NCBI GenBank assembly: GCA_029262115.1
Contig: JAJCZZ010000090.1
Location: 62,001 to 126,000 of the forward strand
DNA: 64,000 nt
Direction of reading: 5' to 3'
Origin: Gemmatimonadota bacterium
GTDB lineage: Bacteria > Gemmatimonadota > Gemmatimonadetes > Longimicrobiales > Gaopeijiaceae
Positions 1 to 10,133 of the stretch are shown one piece after another. Under the pieces are notes generated by a model. That model saw only the letters and a list, made by a program, of their open reading frames with translations. It was not told where the DNA came from and ran no database searches. The stretch's first letter is position 1; every line of letters begins with the position of its first letter. Position numbers and translations under genes: made by a program.

Positions 1-85
1 ACGATGCCCCGTTCTGCGCGACGAGGGCGCCCGGGGCGAGCACGGCTACACCCAGGGCGATGAGACAGTGGTTCACATTGGCCAT
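1..85 (-). CDS. Secreted protein, N-terminal fragment (runs off the window)
   Basis: The reverse complement from position 85 opens with ATG and reads 28 codons to the window edge. The residues form a signal peptide: a short start, a hydrophobic core (CLIALGVAVLAPGALVA) and an Ala-Gln cleavage-like end. A GGGAG motif lies about 8 nt upstream of the ATG, which supports this start. Nothing of the mature protein beyond a few residues is visible, so no function can be given. It is divergent from the TPR gene at 320. Confidence 0.6.
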   Translation of the reverse strand, partial: MANVNHCLIALGVAVLAPGALVAQNGAS

Positions 86-128
86 GAGTGACTCCCGTTC
101 GGCCGGTCAGATGGCCCGTGGGCGCGCA

Positions 129-142
129 TGACGCACGCGTCA
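129..142. promoter_or_regulatory. Small inverted repeat between divergent genes, possible operator
   Basis: TGACGC and GCGTCA form a perfect 6-bp inverted repeat with a 2-nt spacer. It sits in the 234-bp gap between the gene starting at 85 (minus) and the gene at 320 (plus), where a regulator could act on either. A site this short can occur by chance in GC-rich DNA. No convincing promoter boxes were seen around it. Confidence 0.3.
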
Positions 143-319
143 CGGACGGTCAGTATAGGCCGGTGCTTCCGAAGTCAACAACCACCTGTCATCGGCGGTG
201 TAGGTGTCGCGATCCGTCGGAGTGCGCGAATGGCTGCGCCGGATACCGACGTCGGGGGGTGCAATAGCCAGGGTAATTCCCCATTTTTTATCCCCCCCTT
301 CCTCCCCCCATCGCGCCTC

Positions 320-964
320 ATGGCCTCATTCTCTAGCTGGTTCCGTTCGAAGCCCGCCGCACGGTCGGGTCCGAACGTCGAGGATCTGGAGCGCAGACTG
401 CAGCAGTTGGAGCGGGAGTCGACCCATTCAGACGCCGGGTTCCAGTGGGGCCCGCTCAATCGGGCCGGGGACCTTTGTCTACGAGCCGGGGACCGCGACC
501 GGGCGCTCAAGTACTACGGCCGGACGATCGACACCCTGCTCGAGGATGAACAGCGAGAGGCCGCGCGCGGAGTCGCCAACAAGATCATCCGCATCCATCC
601 CGGGGCCGTGCGCACCTTGTGCACGCTGACCTGGTTGGATCTCGCGGCCCGCCACATGGCTACGGCACTGCTGCATCTCCGTGACTATGTGGAGGGCGCG
701 CGCGAAGCGGGTCGAGAGGCGATCACCGCCGATCAGGTGCTCGAGATGGCCCGCGTGGTGCCCGACGACGAGTTCCTCGGCGCCGCGGCGGACGCCCTCG
801 ACCAGCTTGATTTCCCCGACAAGGCGGGGGTTGTGCGGGAATGGCAGCGGGCAGGGGGATCACCCGACGTGCTGTCCGATCCGGACGATATGGCGCAGTA
901 CTGCCTCACGGCTGCGGTCGGCTCGAACGCCTTCCGTTCCGAGGACGAGGCCGCCACGGCCTAG
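320..964 (+). CDS. TPR-like helical protein of unknown function
   Basis: The protein is 214 aa, counted from the ATG at 320. The open frame extends back to 128, but those residues look non-coding. Residues about 20-35 (DLERRLQQLERE) look like a short coiled coil, and residues 50-140 carry two to three TPR-like helical pairs (GDLCLRAGDRDRALKYYGRTID and following). There is no signal peptide, so it is probably cytoplasmic. The start lacks a purine-rich Shine-Dalgarno; the upstream DNA is a pyrimidine tract. Its TAG stop shares the CTAG palindrome with the stop of the convergent CehA gene. Exact role unknown; TPR proteins usually act as scaffolds. Confidence 0.65.
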   Translation: MASFSSWFRSKPAARSGPNVEDLERRLQQLERESTHSDAGFQWGPLNRAGDLCLRAGDRDRALKYYGRTIDTLLEDEQREAARGVANKIIRIHPGAVRTLCTLTWLDLAARHMATALLHLRDYVEGAREAGREAITADQVLEMARVVPDDEFLGAAADALDQLDFPDKAGVVREWQRAGGSPDVLSDPDDMAQYCLTAAVGSNAFRSEDEAATA

Positions 965-3546
965 CGGGGTCGCTCCCGTTCGGCCCTACGCGACCGGTAG
1001 ACGGCGCGGGCCTCCTCGAACTGGGCGTAGACGTGGGCTTTTTCGGCGTCGGAGCGCCACCCGGTCCACCCCTCGGCCATCTCCCCGAGGCGATCGATCC
1101 AGCGCAGGGCGTACTCCGCCGCACCGGGCACGCGCACGGGCTCGCCATCGACCTCCACCCACACCGGGTTGGTCAGCGCCTGCGCCCACGGGATGTCGAA
1201 CGGGAAGCGGTCTTCGGGCTGGCCGCTCACCCTCAGGTGGTACCACCCTGAGCCGTCCGGCGTGTAGCTCCGGACGAGATCCATCGTCGTGCGATCTCCC
1301 TCGAATGACACACGATCGACGACCTCGCCGTTGAACACGACTTCCAGGACGTCGAGAGGGGCGATCGACGTGACCCGCGCCCGGAGCTCGACGGGCTGGC
1401 CCGACGCGCGGGTGACCGTTTCTCCGTACGACGCCCCCCCGAACGTGGCCAGGACCAGGGGTCCGGTGGTCTGGAACGCGTTTCCGTTCCGCAGGCCCGT
1501 CAGGAAGCCGTCCATGCCGAGGCGGCCATCGGAGGTCTTCACGTAGGTCCGAACGGAACCCACGAGCGGGTTCTGCTGCAGGTCGGAAATCGAGTCCTCT
1601 CCGCCCACGACGGCCACCTTCAGGCCGCTCCCCCAGGCGGCGTAGAGCGGAGGGTACCCGTCCTGCGCGGTCGACCACTCGACCGCGTCGGTCGTCCCGA
1701 GCGCGGCGTCCACGAGGAAGCCCTTCGCGCCGCCCAGCCCGGTTTCGAGCGGGTCGCCGCTGAAGAAGGAGTGGACGTACCCCGTGGTCGCACCCTGAGC
1801 GCGGGCCTTTCTGAACATGTCGGTGTTGGACGGATACAGGCTCTCGATAGCCGTGTCCTCGTATCCGGTGGTGAACGGCGAGATCAGGTGGTCCGTCATA
1901 CCGAACATGAACACGTGCCCGTAGAACGGGGGGCGGTACTCCTGCCCGACCACGAGGACCTGATCAGGGCGGGACAGCGGGTGGGGGCCGCCCCCGGGCA
2001 CGAAGAACTGATGGTCGAGAATGCGGTTGTCCTTGTTGGCCACCTGCTCCAGCACGATGTCCTGGTCCTCCGCTTCCGACATCAGCATCAGGTTCTCCAG
2101 GGAGTTCCTGAGGTTGCCGCCGTAGTTCATGTGGACGTGCGTAGAGCCACTGAACCACCCGTCCGCGTTCAGGTCGGCGACTTCCCCAAGCGCGACCGCC
2201 ACGGCGGCCTGTCCATCGGCGGGAACGTCCACGGTCAATGTCTGCGGCGCATGCTCGAAGCCCTTCGCGACCGTCAGTCGTGTCGTGCCGGCTGGCACCA
2301 TCACCGTGGACTCGCCGGGGTGGTGGAACAGGTAGTCCCCGGCCCGTCCGATGCGGGCGTAGCTGTCGTCCGGTGCGTAGAATCGGCCGTCCGACCCTGT
2401 GAGGTGGACACGAGCCGGAGTCGGACGCCCGTCGTCGTCGAGGCTCACGATCTGCAGGCTTCCCATCGGCTGCGACCATGTGCGGCGGATTATGCGCACG
2501 TCCCTGAGCTCGCCGCCGTACGTCTCGAGGAGTCGAAGGCGGGGAAGCCCGCCGGCTCCCCCGTTGTCGACGAAGGCGATCCATTCACCGTCCGGTGACC
2601 ACCGCGGGTGGAAGGCGTCGTGTTCGAAGAACGTCAACTTGTACGGCTCCCCGCCGGGAGAAGTGGGCTGGACATACAGGTTGTTGAACTGGTCGGCCGC
2701 TCCGCGCGTGGACGAGAACACGAAGCGCCTGCCGTCGAGCGAGACGTCCGGTTGGGTCCGGTAGAGGGTCTGTTCCTGGAGAACCACCCGTCGATCCGCG
2801 AAGCCTCCCGCGCGTGCCGGCACCCGGTACACGTTCCCGCTTCCCAACGGCACGTCACGGTTCGACACCACGAGGAGTTCGTCGCCCGACGGTAGCCAGG
2901 CCGGGGAGATGTGGATGTCCCATCGCCCGAAGTAGAGGCGGTCCCGTCCGAAGTCATTGTCCTCGGTGACAGCCTCCTCCGTGCCGGCCCAGTTTCCGTT
3001 CTCTACGGGCCGCAGATACACGTTAAAATATCCGGCCGGCCGGGTGGAGACGTACGCGAGGGTCCGACCGTCAGGGCTGAAGCGGGGGTCCGAGTAGAGG
3101 TGCTCGTCGTCCGTCAGGACGGTCCGGACGCCCGAACGGAGGTCGAGCATCTCGAGGCGGATCGACCGCCCGTGGTCGTCCGCCGTGAAGACGACCCATC
3201 GGCCGTCCGGCGAGATGTCCGGCGACGAATAGTATCGGTCCCCCGCGACGATTTCCCTCGCCTCTCCGCTCGCCAACTCGACCATCCAGATCGAGCCGGC
3301 CATCGAGAAGGCGAGTCGGGCGCCGTCGGGGTGCCACGACGGATACCACGGGGTCGAGGCGGGGGCCGGTGGAAGGTAGAAGTTCTCCATGTAGAAGCCT
3401 CCCATTCCCGATGCCGGATATCCACCGAAGGAGGTCTGAGCGAACGCCGCCGGGGCCGTCAGCGCCAAGGTGGCGGCGATGGCCGCCGCGGCGAGGATCG
3501 TGAAGGGGCGAGTGCGAAGCGTTCGGGTGCCGGGGACGATCATCAC
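961..3546 (-). CDS. Secreted PD40-propeller protein with CehA/McbA-type metallohydrolase domain
   Basis: The protein is 861 aa with a signal peptide ending at AFAQ (about residue 37). Residues about 60-360 hold repeated TolB/PD40 propeller motifs (YPSWHPDGARLAFS, SSPDISPDGRWVVF, SDPRFSPDGRTLAYV). A beta-rich linker follows. From about residue 475 there is a CehA/McbA-like PHP hydrolase domain opening with STHVHMNYGG, whose His-x-His is a likely metal ligand. CehA and McbA are carbaryl hydrolases, but the true substrate here is unknown; extracytoplasmic action is inferred. The start is GTG at 3546 or ATG at 3543; both overlap the TGA of the upstream kinase gene, so it appears to be the last gene of the chemosensory operon. 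Confidence 0.8.
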   Translation of the reverse strand: MMIVPGTRTLRTRPFTILAAAAIAATLALTAPAAFAQTSFGGYPASGMGGFYMENFYLPPAPASTPWYPSWHPDGARLAFSMAGSIWMVELASGEAREIVAGDRYYSSPDISPDGRWVVFTADDHGRSIRLEMLDLRSGVRTVLTDDEHLYSDPRFSPDGRTLAYVSTRPAGYFNVYLRPVENGNWAGTEEAVTEDNDFGRDRLYFGRWDIHISPAWLPSGDELLVVSNRDVPLGSGNVYRVPARAGGFADRRVVLQEQTLYRTQPDVSLDGRRFVFSSTRGAADQFNNLYVQPTSPGGEPYKLTFFEHDAFHPRWSPDGEWIAFVDNGGAGGLPRLRLLETYGGELRDVRIIRRTWSQPMGSLQIVSLDDDGRPTPARVHLTGSDGRFYAPDDSYARIGRAGDYLFHHPGESTVMVPAGTTRLTVAKGFEHAPQTLTVDVPADGQAAVAVALGEVADLNADGWFSGSTHVHMNYGGNLRNSLENLMLMSEAEDQDIVLEQVANKDNRILDHQFFVPGGGPHPLSRPDQVLVVGQEYRPPFYGHVFMFGMTDHLISPFTTGYEDTAIESLYPSNTDMFRKARAQGATTGYVHSFFSGDPLETGLGGAKGFLVDAALGTTDAVEWSTAQDGYPPLYAAWGSGLKVAVVGGEDSISDLQQNPLVGSVRTYVKTSDGRLGMDGFLTGLRNGNAFQTTGPLVLATFGGASYGETVTRASGQPVELRARVTSIAPLDVLEVVFNGEVVDRVSFEGDRTTMDLVRSYTPDGSGWYHLRVSGQPEDRFPFDIPWAQALTNPVWVEVDGEPVRVPGAAEYALRWIDRLGEMAEGWTGWRSDAEKAHVYAQFEEARAVYRSRRAERERPR

Positions 3547-5390
3547 GCCTCGGCCGCTCCGCTCGATCCATCCCTCGGTAGCGTAAAGCGAAACGTGGTA
3601 CCGGCCCCGATTTCACTGTCCACCCCAATTGTCCCTCCGTGGGCCGTCACGATCGCATGCGCGATGGCCAGTCCGAGCCCGGCCCCTCCGGCGCCTTGCT
3701 CTCCCTCCACCTGATAGAACCGGTCGAAAACACGGGGCAGAACGTCCTTCGAGATGCCCGGGCCGTGGTCCCGGACGAAGAAGGCGACCGCATCGCGATC
3801 AATCTTCACGCTCAGATGGACGGACTCCCCTGCCGGACTGTACTTGATGGCGTTTCCGATCAGGTTGGAGAAGACGCGGAAAATGCGGTCAGGGTCGGCT
3901 TTAAGGTCGGTGTCATTCTCCGGCTGATCGACCACCAGTCGGACGTTGGCCTCGTTGGCGATCGGAGCCATCAAGGTCTCGGCCTCCTCGAGCAGGGCCG
4001 AAACCGTCACCGGGCGGGGGACGACATTGAACGTGCCCGACTCCTGCGTGGCCACGACGAAGAGGTCCTCGATGAGGCGGTTGGCCTGATCGGCAGCGCG
4101 GCGTATCAGCTTGAGCTGCTCCGTCTTGGAATGCTCCGGCAACGGGATGTCGAGCAAGAGGCTGGCGGCGGAGTACGCCACCCCGACCGTGTTCCGCAGA
4201 TCGTGGGAGACCGTGGCCATGACGTCGTCGCGGAGCTTGATGGCCTCCTCCGCGGCGGTGAGGGCCTGCTTCTCCTGGACCACCAGCCGGTGCCGGTCGA
4301 TGGCCACGGCCGCCCTCCCGCTCAGGTTCTCCAGGACCGGTGTGTCGGAGTCGTCGAAGGCATGCCCTTCGCGCTGACCCACCAGCATGACGCCGAGTGC
4401 GCGTCGCCTCCAGCGGAGGGGGACGGCCATGGTCGGCCCCTCCCCGACCACGCCGTCCGCGCCGCCAGCACCCGAGAGGAGCGCTCGAACCTCAGCCCGT
4501 TCGGCCTCGTCCAGGTGCCGCGCACCTGACGTTGCCGCGAGCGCGCGCAGAAACGCACATGGGTCCGGACCGAGCGACTGGACGGATCCTGTCTTCGACC
4601 GGCTCGGCACGACCGACTCGAGGACGCACGAGCCCTCGCCATCATCGACAAAGAGAACCACCGCGGACCACGCTGTGGACGGTTCCACCAGCCCCGTCAG
4701 TGTTTCGGCGACCTCACGGCTGCTCTCCGCCTTCGAAAACAGAGCGCTGCCGCGGGCGATCAACTGGAGTCGCTCAGCCGACCTTTCGATCTCTTCACGG
4801 ACACGCTGCTCTACGGCCAACTCCCGCTGGTGCGCCTCGCCGAGCTCGACCCGACTCTCGGCGAGCGCCGAATTCGTCTTCACCAGTTCGTCGTACGACG
4901 ACAGCAGTAACTGCAGGATCTGATGGCGGTCTGCCGTGATCTCGAACGAGCGCCCGAGAAACTGAAGCGTGACCGGTCGGCGTGTCACCCCGGATTGGTC
5001 ACCTCGCATTTTGTGGTTCGTGAGCACCTCCTCGATGCGCTCGACGAGGCGGTCGGCATCGTACGGCTTCGTCACGTAGTTGTCGGCCTGGCTCTCGAGG
5101 CCGCGGACGATGTCGACCGGGTCCGCCAAGCTGGTCAGCAGTACCACTGCAGGCGGGGGAACGATTTCGCCCTCGCTCTTGATCTTCCGGCACAGCTCGT
5201 ACCCGGAGATGCCGGGCATCACGACGTCGCTGAGAACCAGATCGAATGGCTCTCGGCGAAGTGCGTCGAGGGCGTCCTCGCCCGACGTGGCGACACTCGC
5301 GTCGAAGCCGCGCTCCTCCAGTATGCGGCGCAGCACCTCCACCTGCGTTGGACTGTCGTCGACGACGAGGACACGTGTCTTCGGTCTCAC
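3543..5390 (-). CDS. Hybrid histidine kinase, REC-GAF-HisKA-HATPase, likely output of the chemosensory array
   Basis: The protein is 615 aa. The GTG start at 5390 overlaps the cheB stop as GTGA; the open frame to 5813 is read-through of cheB DNA. Residues 1-120 are a receiver domain with DDS, the acceptor Asp in LSDVVMP, and LTS and TKP switch residues. A coiled region and a GAF-like domain (about 200-360) follow. The kinase core has the H-box SHDLRNTV, N-box NLIGNAIKYS, and G-boxes DHGPGIS and GLGLAIA. There is no membrane segment. A receiver at the N-terminus of a kinase inside a che operon suggests phosphotransfer from CheA tunes its activity (inference). Confidence 0.85.
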   Translation of the reverse strand: MRPKTRVLVVDDSPTQVEVLRRILEERGFDASVATSGEDALDALRREPFDLVLSDVVMPGISGYELCRKIKSEGEIVPPPAVVLLTSLADPVDIVRGLESQADNYVTKPYDADRLVERIEEVLTNHKMRGDQSGVTRRPVTLQFLGRSFEITADRHQILQLLLSSYDELVKTNSALAESRVELGEAHQRELAVEQRVREEIERSAERLQLIARGSALFSKAESSREVAETLTGLVEPSTAWSAVVLFVDDGEGSCVLESVVPSRSKTGSVQSLGPDPCAFLRALAATSGARHLDEAERAEVRALLSGAGGADGVVGEGPTMAVPLRWRRRALGVMLVGQREGHAFDDSDTPVLENLSGRAAVAIDRHRLVVQEKQALTAAEEAIKLRDDVMATVSHDLRNTVGVAYSAASLLLDIPLPEHSKTEQLKLIRRAADQANRLIEDLFVVATQESGTFNVVPRPVTVSALLEEAETLMAPIANEANVRLVVDQPENDTDLKADPDRIFRVFSNLIGNAIKYSPAGESVHLSVKIDRDAVAFFVRDHGPGISKDVLPRVFDRFYQVEGEQGAGGAGLGLAIAHAIVTAHGGTIGVDSEIGAGTTFRFTLPRDGSSGAAEA

Positions 5391-6421
5391 CGGTAGCCCC
5401 CTGCCAAGGACTCCAGGCGTCCAGCAATGCGGGTGAGCGCCAACTCCTCCGAAACGATTCCCGCCCGCGAGGCTTCCTGGGCCATTCCGTAGACGACCGA
5501 GGACGACTGATTCTGCGCGATGACGTACCCGCCTGCGTCGCGAAGCTTGGTCGCTCCCGCCACGCCGTCGTTGCCCATCCCGGTCATGACGACGGCGATC
5601 GAGGAGGGGCCCGCCACCTTGGCCATACTCTCGAACAGAACCGACGCGGACGGTCTGAATCGACCCACCGGGGGGGATGTTGTGAGTCCGATATAGCCCG
5701 GCATGATCACGACGAGATGTTGATCGTCGGGCGCAATATAGACGGTTCCGCCGCGTATCCGTGACCCCTGGGTGCCGACTTCGACGGTCAAATCGGTTTC
5801 GCTCGCCATCCAATCGCGAAGACCCTCAACGAATCCGTTGGCAATGTGTTGGACGATCAGGATCGGCACAGGAAAGTCTCCGGGAAGCGCCGAGAGCACG
5901 GTCCGAAGCGCGACGGGGCCGCCCGTGGACGCGCCGACGCCCACCATCGACACGGAGGACGGTGGCGGCGAGAGCGGATCCCGATGCTCGGTCGACCGCT
6001 CCCCCTTCCATCGGCGGACCAACTTGACCTCGCTCATGGCGCGCACCATCGAGCGGAGTTCGTCGCCGAAGACGTCGTGGTCGGCGCCCATGATCAAGGA
6101 CGGTTTGGGCATGGCCATCAAGGCTCCGGCCTCCGTGGCGCTCAGCGACAGCGCCACGCCGTGGTTATCGCCAGCGCCCGAGATGATGATGATCGGCGTC
6201 GGCACGGACGACATGATCTGGCGGGTTGCTTCCAACCCGTCGCATCCCGGCATGTGCACATCCATGACGACGAGATCGGGACGGATCTCCTCGGTAGCGG
6301 CCACCGCAGACGGACCGTCGGCGACCTCTGAGACGACGGCGATTCCGGTGTCGGTCTCGAGCACGTTCTTGAGATACGCTCGGACCGTCGAGGAGTCGTC
6401 TGCGATCAGCACTCGGATCAA
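5387..6421 (-). CDS. cheB: Chemotaxis-type protein-glutamate methylesterase CheB
   Basis: The protein is 344 aa, the usual CheB length. An N-terminal receiver (acceptor Asp54 in VVMDVHMP) is joined to a CheB methylesterase domain from about residue 150. The catalytic triad is visible: Ser in GASTGGP, His in IVQHI and Asp in GMGNDG. It removes methyl groups from, or deamidates, the transducer encoded at 8658-10124. The start is a TTG at 6421 that overlaps the cheA stop as TTGA, and its own stop overlaps the next gene as GTGA, so translation is probably coupled. In Wsp terms it corresponds to WspF. Confidence 0.93.
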   Translation of the reverse strand: MIRVLIADDSSTVRAYLKNVLETDTGIAVVSEVADGPSAVAATEEIRPDLVVMDVHMPGCDGLEATRQIMSSVPTPIIIISGAGDNHGVALSLSATEAGALMAMPKPSLIMGADHDVFGDELRSMVRAMSEVKLVRRWKGERSTEHRDPLSPPPSSVSMVGVGASTGGPVALRTVLSALPGDFPVPILIVQHIANGFVEGLRDWMASETDLTVEVGTQGSRIRGGTVYIAPDDQHLVVIMPGYIGLTTSPPVGRFRPSASVLFESMAKVAGPSSIAVVMTGMGNDGVAGATKLRDAGGYVIAQNQSSSVVYGMAQEASRAGIVSEELALTRIAGRLESLAGGYR

Positions 6422-8661
6422 GCAACATCTCCCAGGAACTGGTGGACTGTTTCGAGGAACGAATCCTGATCGAACTGCGACTTGCCCAGATACGCCGATG
6501 CACCCGCTTCGAGCCCTGCTTCCCGTTCGGTCTCGTCCTCGAGACCTGTAACCAGGATGACCGGCAGGTCACGCAGTCGTTGCGACGACCGGATTCGTCG
6601 GCACAGGGCCAACCCGTCTTCACGGGGCATCTCCACATCGGAGACGACGAGGTCGAAGACGTCTTCCTGCAGCTTCCGCCAACCGTCGCGGCCGTCGACC
6701 GCCGTCGACACACGGTAGCCTGCGGCTTCGAGCACCGTCTGCTCCAGCGAACGAGTGGTGAGTGAGTCGTCCACGACCAGCACGTTCTTGGCCCGTGACG
6801 TCGAGCTTCCCAGGTCTTGGCGGAACGGTTCACTCACCTCCCGGTCGAGCGCCGCGGTGATCAAGGATCGCCCGTCCACGACAGGCGCGACCCGGTTGCC
6901 CGGTAGAAGCGCTCCGCCGAAGAAGCTCGAGTTGGCGGACCCGCTCCCTGCGATGGGCCGCACGATGACCTCCATCTCATCCACAAGATCGTCCACCACG
7001 AGGGCCAGTCGCGCGCCCCCTGACTCGAGGATGACCGTGAACATGGTCGCACGCTGGGGCGACGCGATGAGGGGCGGACCGAGCGCGTCGGCCAAGGAGG
7101 TAAGCGGAACCGTCCCGTCCCGATCGATCACGGGCCGTCCTTCCACGAAGCGGATCTCTTCGGACCGAATGCGCTCGAGCTTCTCGATGTCCGCGACCGG
7201 AAGGGCAAACACATCCGAATCGACGGAGACCAGAAGGACCCGGAGGGCCGCCGGGCTGGGAGGAAATTCGAGCGCGAAGGTGGTCCCTGTGCCCCGCCCC
7301 CAGTCCACCCGGACGTGGCCGCGAATGGACTCCATGCGATCGCGGACGGTGTCGAGCCCGACGCCTCGTCCTGAGATCTCGGACACCTCTTGGCGGGTCG
7401 AGATTCCACCGCGAAACAGGGCGTTGATGACTTCTTCGTCAGACAGGTCGACGGCGGTCGATCCGAGGTGCACCCGGACGGCCGTGGGGTCGAGCCCCCG
7501 TCCGTCGTCCGAAACGAGTACGCGAAGGCGTCCGCCGTGGCGCTCGGTCCGGATCGTGATGGCAGCTCTTCTCGGCTTACCAGCCGCCACTCGCTCCTCG
7601 GGCGTCTCGACGCCGTGATCAACCGCATTTCGCACGAGGTGCAGAAGCGGTTCGCGCAGGGCGTCGATGACGGACCGGTCGGCCTGGACGGTGTTCTCCT
7701 CGACCACGAGCTCGACCTCTTTGCCCTCTTCCCGGGCCAGATCCCGGACCGCCCGAGGGAGTGCGTCGAACGCGTCCGCGACCGGACGGAGCCGGAGTTT
7801 CTCGACCGCGCTCTGAAGTTCGCTGGCGGTTCTCGACACCGCGTCGCCCACGTTTCGGGAATCGCGCGCTACCGCCTCAGCACGTTCACGGAGAGCAAAG
7901 ATATGGTCGCTCCCGTGACCCGACTGGCCCGGGTCACGAGCCCATCGTTCGATCTCGCCGCGAAGTCGGTCCACCCGCTCGGTCACGACCCGCACGTCCG
8001 CCGCGACTTCCGTGAGTGACGCGATGGGTCCGAAGAGGCGCTCCACGTTCGAGACATCGACGCGCATGTCGCGCGGTCTTCGGCTGGCGGCCTGCCCATC
8101 CGCGCTTTCTGCTTTCGCTTCGTCGGGGACGTCAGGTCCGCTCGCGGTGTCCTCCAGCCCCGAGTCGGGTGTGGGCTCTACGTGGGATGGCTCAGGCGTC
8201 GACTGGGTGGGCTTGACCACCCGGCGCAGCGGCAGTAGCCAACGATCCACATCCTCCGGAAGTGCCCCCCCGGCCGCGAGCTCCTCGAACAGCTGCGCCA
8301 GTGCCGAGGAGGCCACCGTGCCGACCGGTTCTTCGCGTTCGATGTCGTCGGCTGCTTCGGCCAGGGCGTCGACCGTGGCAAAAAAGACCGGGAAGTGTTC
8401 CGCTGCCAGCTCGAGACCGCCGTTCCGCACCACCGAGAAGAACGTCTCCATGGCATGACACAGGGTCTCGATGGCGCGCACACCCACCACCCGGGCCGCA
8501 CCCTTCACGGTATGCGCTGAACGGAACAGCGATTGGAGGAGATCGGCGTCGCCCGGGGACTTCTCTAAACGGAGCAGATCATCGTTCATGCGCCCGACCT
8601 GATCACGAACCTCTGTAACGAAGGTCGGGATCAGGCCGTGCGGAAGGCGGTCCCTGCTCAC
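6418..8661 (-). CDS. cheA: Chemotaxis-type histidine kinase CheA with C-terminal receiver (CheA-REC)
   Basis: The protein is 747 aa from a GTG at 8661 that overlaps the transducer stop as GTGA; the longer open frame to 9531 is a shadow of the transducer gene. Domains in order: Hpt with phospho-accepting His50 in SAHTVKGAA; an acidic/proline-rich linker; a dimerisation region; a CheA HATPase with [16 protein letters not shown] and GRGVGLD boxes; a CheW-like domain; and a receiver with Asp in VSDVEMP and Lys in LGKS. A fused receiver is typical of WspE/FrzE-type systems rather than flagellar chemotaxis. No separate cheY is present in the operon. Confidence 0.94.
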   Translation of the reverse strand: MSRDRLPHGLIPTFVTEVRDQVGRMNDDLLRLEKSPGDADLLQSLFRSAHTVKGAARVVGVRAIETLCHAMETFFSVVRNGGLELAAEHFPVFFATVDALAEAADDIEREEPVGTVASSALAQLFEELAAGGALPEDVDRWLLPLRRVVKPTQSTPEPSHVEPTPDSGLEDTASGPDVPDEAKAESADGQAASRRPRDMRVDVSNVERLFGPIASLTEVAADVRVVTERVDRLRGEIERWARDPGQSGHGSDHIFALRERAEAVARDSRNVGDAVSRTASELQSAVEKLRLRPVADAFDALPRAVRDLAREEGKEVELVVEENTVQADRSVIDALREPLLHLVRNAVDHGVETPEERVAAGKPRRAAITIRTERHGGRLRVLVSDDGRGLDPTAVRVHLGSTAVDLSDEEVINALFRGGISTRQEVSEISGRGVGLDTVRDRMESIRGHVRVDWGRGTGTTFALEFPPSPAALRVLLVSVDSDVFALPVADIEKLERIRSEEIRFVEGRPVIDRDGTVPLTSLADALGPPLIASPQRATMFTVILESGGARLALVVDDLVDEMEVIVRPIAGSGSANSSFFGGALLPGNRVAPVVDGRSLITAALDREVSEPFRQDLGSSTSRAKNVLVVDDSLTTRSLEQTVLEAAGYRVSTAVDGRDGWRKLQEDVFDLVVSDVEMPREDGLALCRRIRSSQRLRDLPVILVTGLEDETEREAGLEAGASAYLGKSQFDQDSFLETVHQFLGDVA

Positions 8662-10124
8662 CCCCGACTCGATTCTTCGTCGAACCCTATCAGATCGATG
8701 AGGCGGCCGCCGAGGCTGCTGAGGTCGCGGGACGCGCCCTCCGCCTCCCGGGTGGCCGTCAGGGTCTGCTGCGCCGCCTCCCGGATCGAATGGATGGCCT
8801 CCCGGATCTGGCGGACTCCGGTCGTTTGCTGACCCGTCGAGGCCGCGATCTGGGCCGCCGCCTGCGCGGCCCCGCTCACCGCTTTGGTCAGCGCCCGGAT
8901 CTCCTCGCCCGCCTGCGTCATCAGTCGTGTTCCCTCCTGCGCTTGCTTCACCCCGCGCTCGGTTACCATCACCACCGAGGACGTGGCAGACTGGACCTCG
9001 CTCAGGATTTTTCGCACGCGAACGGTCGCCCTCTTGGACTCCTCCGCGAGCTTTCGGACCTCGCCAGCCACGACGGCGAAACCCCGACCGTGTTCGCCCG
9101 CCCGGGCGGCCTCGATGGCCGCGTTGAGCGCAAGAAGGTTCGTCTGCTCGGCGATGTCGGTGACGGTCGTGATGATCTCGCCGATGGCCTGGGTCTGCTC
9201 GGTCAGCTTGAGTGTCTCGTCGCCAATGGTTCCCACGTTGGATTCGAAACGCTGGACGGCCTCCAGCGACGCCTCGATCGCTGCGCGGCCCCGGCTCCCG
9301 ATTTCGTCCGCTGAGCGCGCCGCAACGGCCACCTCCCGCCCCTGCTCCGCCGCGAGTTCCGCTGTCTGAGCCACTTCGTCCGCCGTGGCCGCAGTCTCCG
9401 TGACGGCCGCCAACGTCTGTGTGGCCCCGGTGGCTTGTTGGGTGGTGGCCGCGAGAATCTGGGCGGCGCTGGAGCGCACGACCGTGCTCGTCGCGCGGAG
9501 GGGCCCGCTGATCGAACGAGTGAGAATCCACGCGCCGACAACGCCGGCAAGGAGGGTGAGCAGCACGCCGAAGAGAACCACGTTCCGGGAGCGGTTGGCG
9601 GCACGGTTGGCGGCGACCACCACGTCGTCTCCGTGGGCCAGATCGCTTTCGAGGGCTAACCGGATGCGGAGATCCATCTCCCTCTGTGCCGGGAGCTCCG
9701 CCGTCGAGCGGATCTGCTCTGCGCCTTCCGCGTCGCCACGTGCGAGCGCTGCGACGAGTTGGTCCGTCGCGACCGCGAGCGCGTCCATCGGCGCCATGAC
9801 CGCTTGCCAGAGCTGATTGTCGGCGTACTCGTCCGCAACCAGCTCCTGAACGATGCTCCGACCCCTCTCAAACGCGCTCCGGCTCGATGCCAGAGAGCTC
9901 TGATCTCCGCTGATGATGAAGTTCAAGAAATCGGCCCGTGCCGCGCGGGTGTTTGCGTTGACTTCCATCCCCCGGGCGACCGCCTCGTTTTGTGTCGAGA
10001 CGGCTGTGCCGTAGGCATCCTCGAGTGAGCTCAGGGCCCAGATACTGACGATTCCGACCGCCAGGACCAGAGCGAGCGCGAGCGCGAAGCCCAATCCCAC
10101 GCGGTGTCCGATTGTGAGTTTCAC
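8658..10124 (-). CDS. Methyl-accepting chemotaxis protein (transducer)
   Basis: The protein is 488 aa. TM1 spans about residues 12-32 and TM2 about 186-206, flanking a helical periplasmic sensor of about 150 residues that looks like a four-helix-bundle type. The cytoplasmic coiled coil carries the signature tip sequence [19 protein letters not shown]. The start is GTG at 10124, 9 nt after the cheW stop; this is the only junction in the operon that does not overlap. It is the only transducer in this stretch and presumably senses an extracytoplasmic or envelope signal. The ligand cannot be deduced. It occupies the WspA position. Confidence 0.95.
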   Translation of the reverse strand: MKLTIGHRVGLGFALALALVLAVGIVSIWALSSLEDAYGTAVSTQNEAVARGMEVNANTRAARADFLNFIISGDQSSLASSRSAFERGRSIVQELVADEYADNQLWQAVMAPMDALAVATDQLVAALARGDAEGAEQIRSTAELPAQREMDLRIRLALESDLAHGDDVVVAANRAANRSRNVVLFGVLLTLLAGVVGAWILTRSISGPLRATSTVVRSSAAQILAATTQQATGATQTLAAVTETAATADEVAQTAELAAEQGREVAVAARSADEIGSRGRAAIEASLEAVQRFESNVGTIGDETLKLTEQTQAIGEIITTVTDIAEQTNLLALNAAIEAARAGEHGRGFAVVAGEVRKLAEESKRATVRVRKILSEVQSATSSVVMVTERGVKQAQEGTRLMTQAGEEIRALTKAVSGAAQAAAQIAASTGQQTTGVRQIREAIHSIREAAQQTLTATREAEGASRDLSSLGGRLIDLIGFDEESSRG

Positions 10125-10133
10125 AGCGTTGAC

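Noticed and set aside
5391-5813. Extension of the REC-GAF kinase frame into cheB
   Set aside because: The residues are low-complexity and lie in the cheB coding region; the receiver begins right after the GTG at 5390.
8662-9531. N-terminal extension of the CheA frame
   Set aside because: These codons are a shadow of the transducer gene; the GTG at 8661 that overlaps the transducer stop fits the Hpt domain start.
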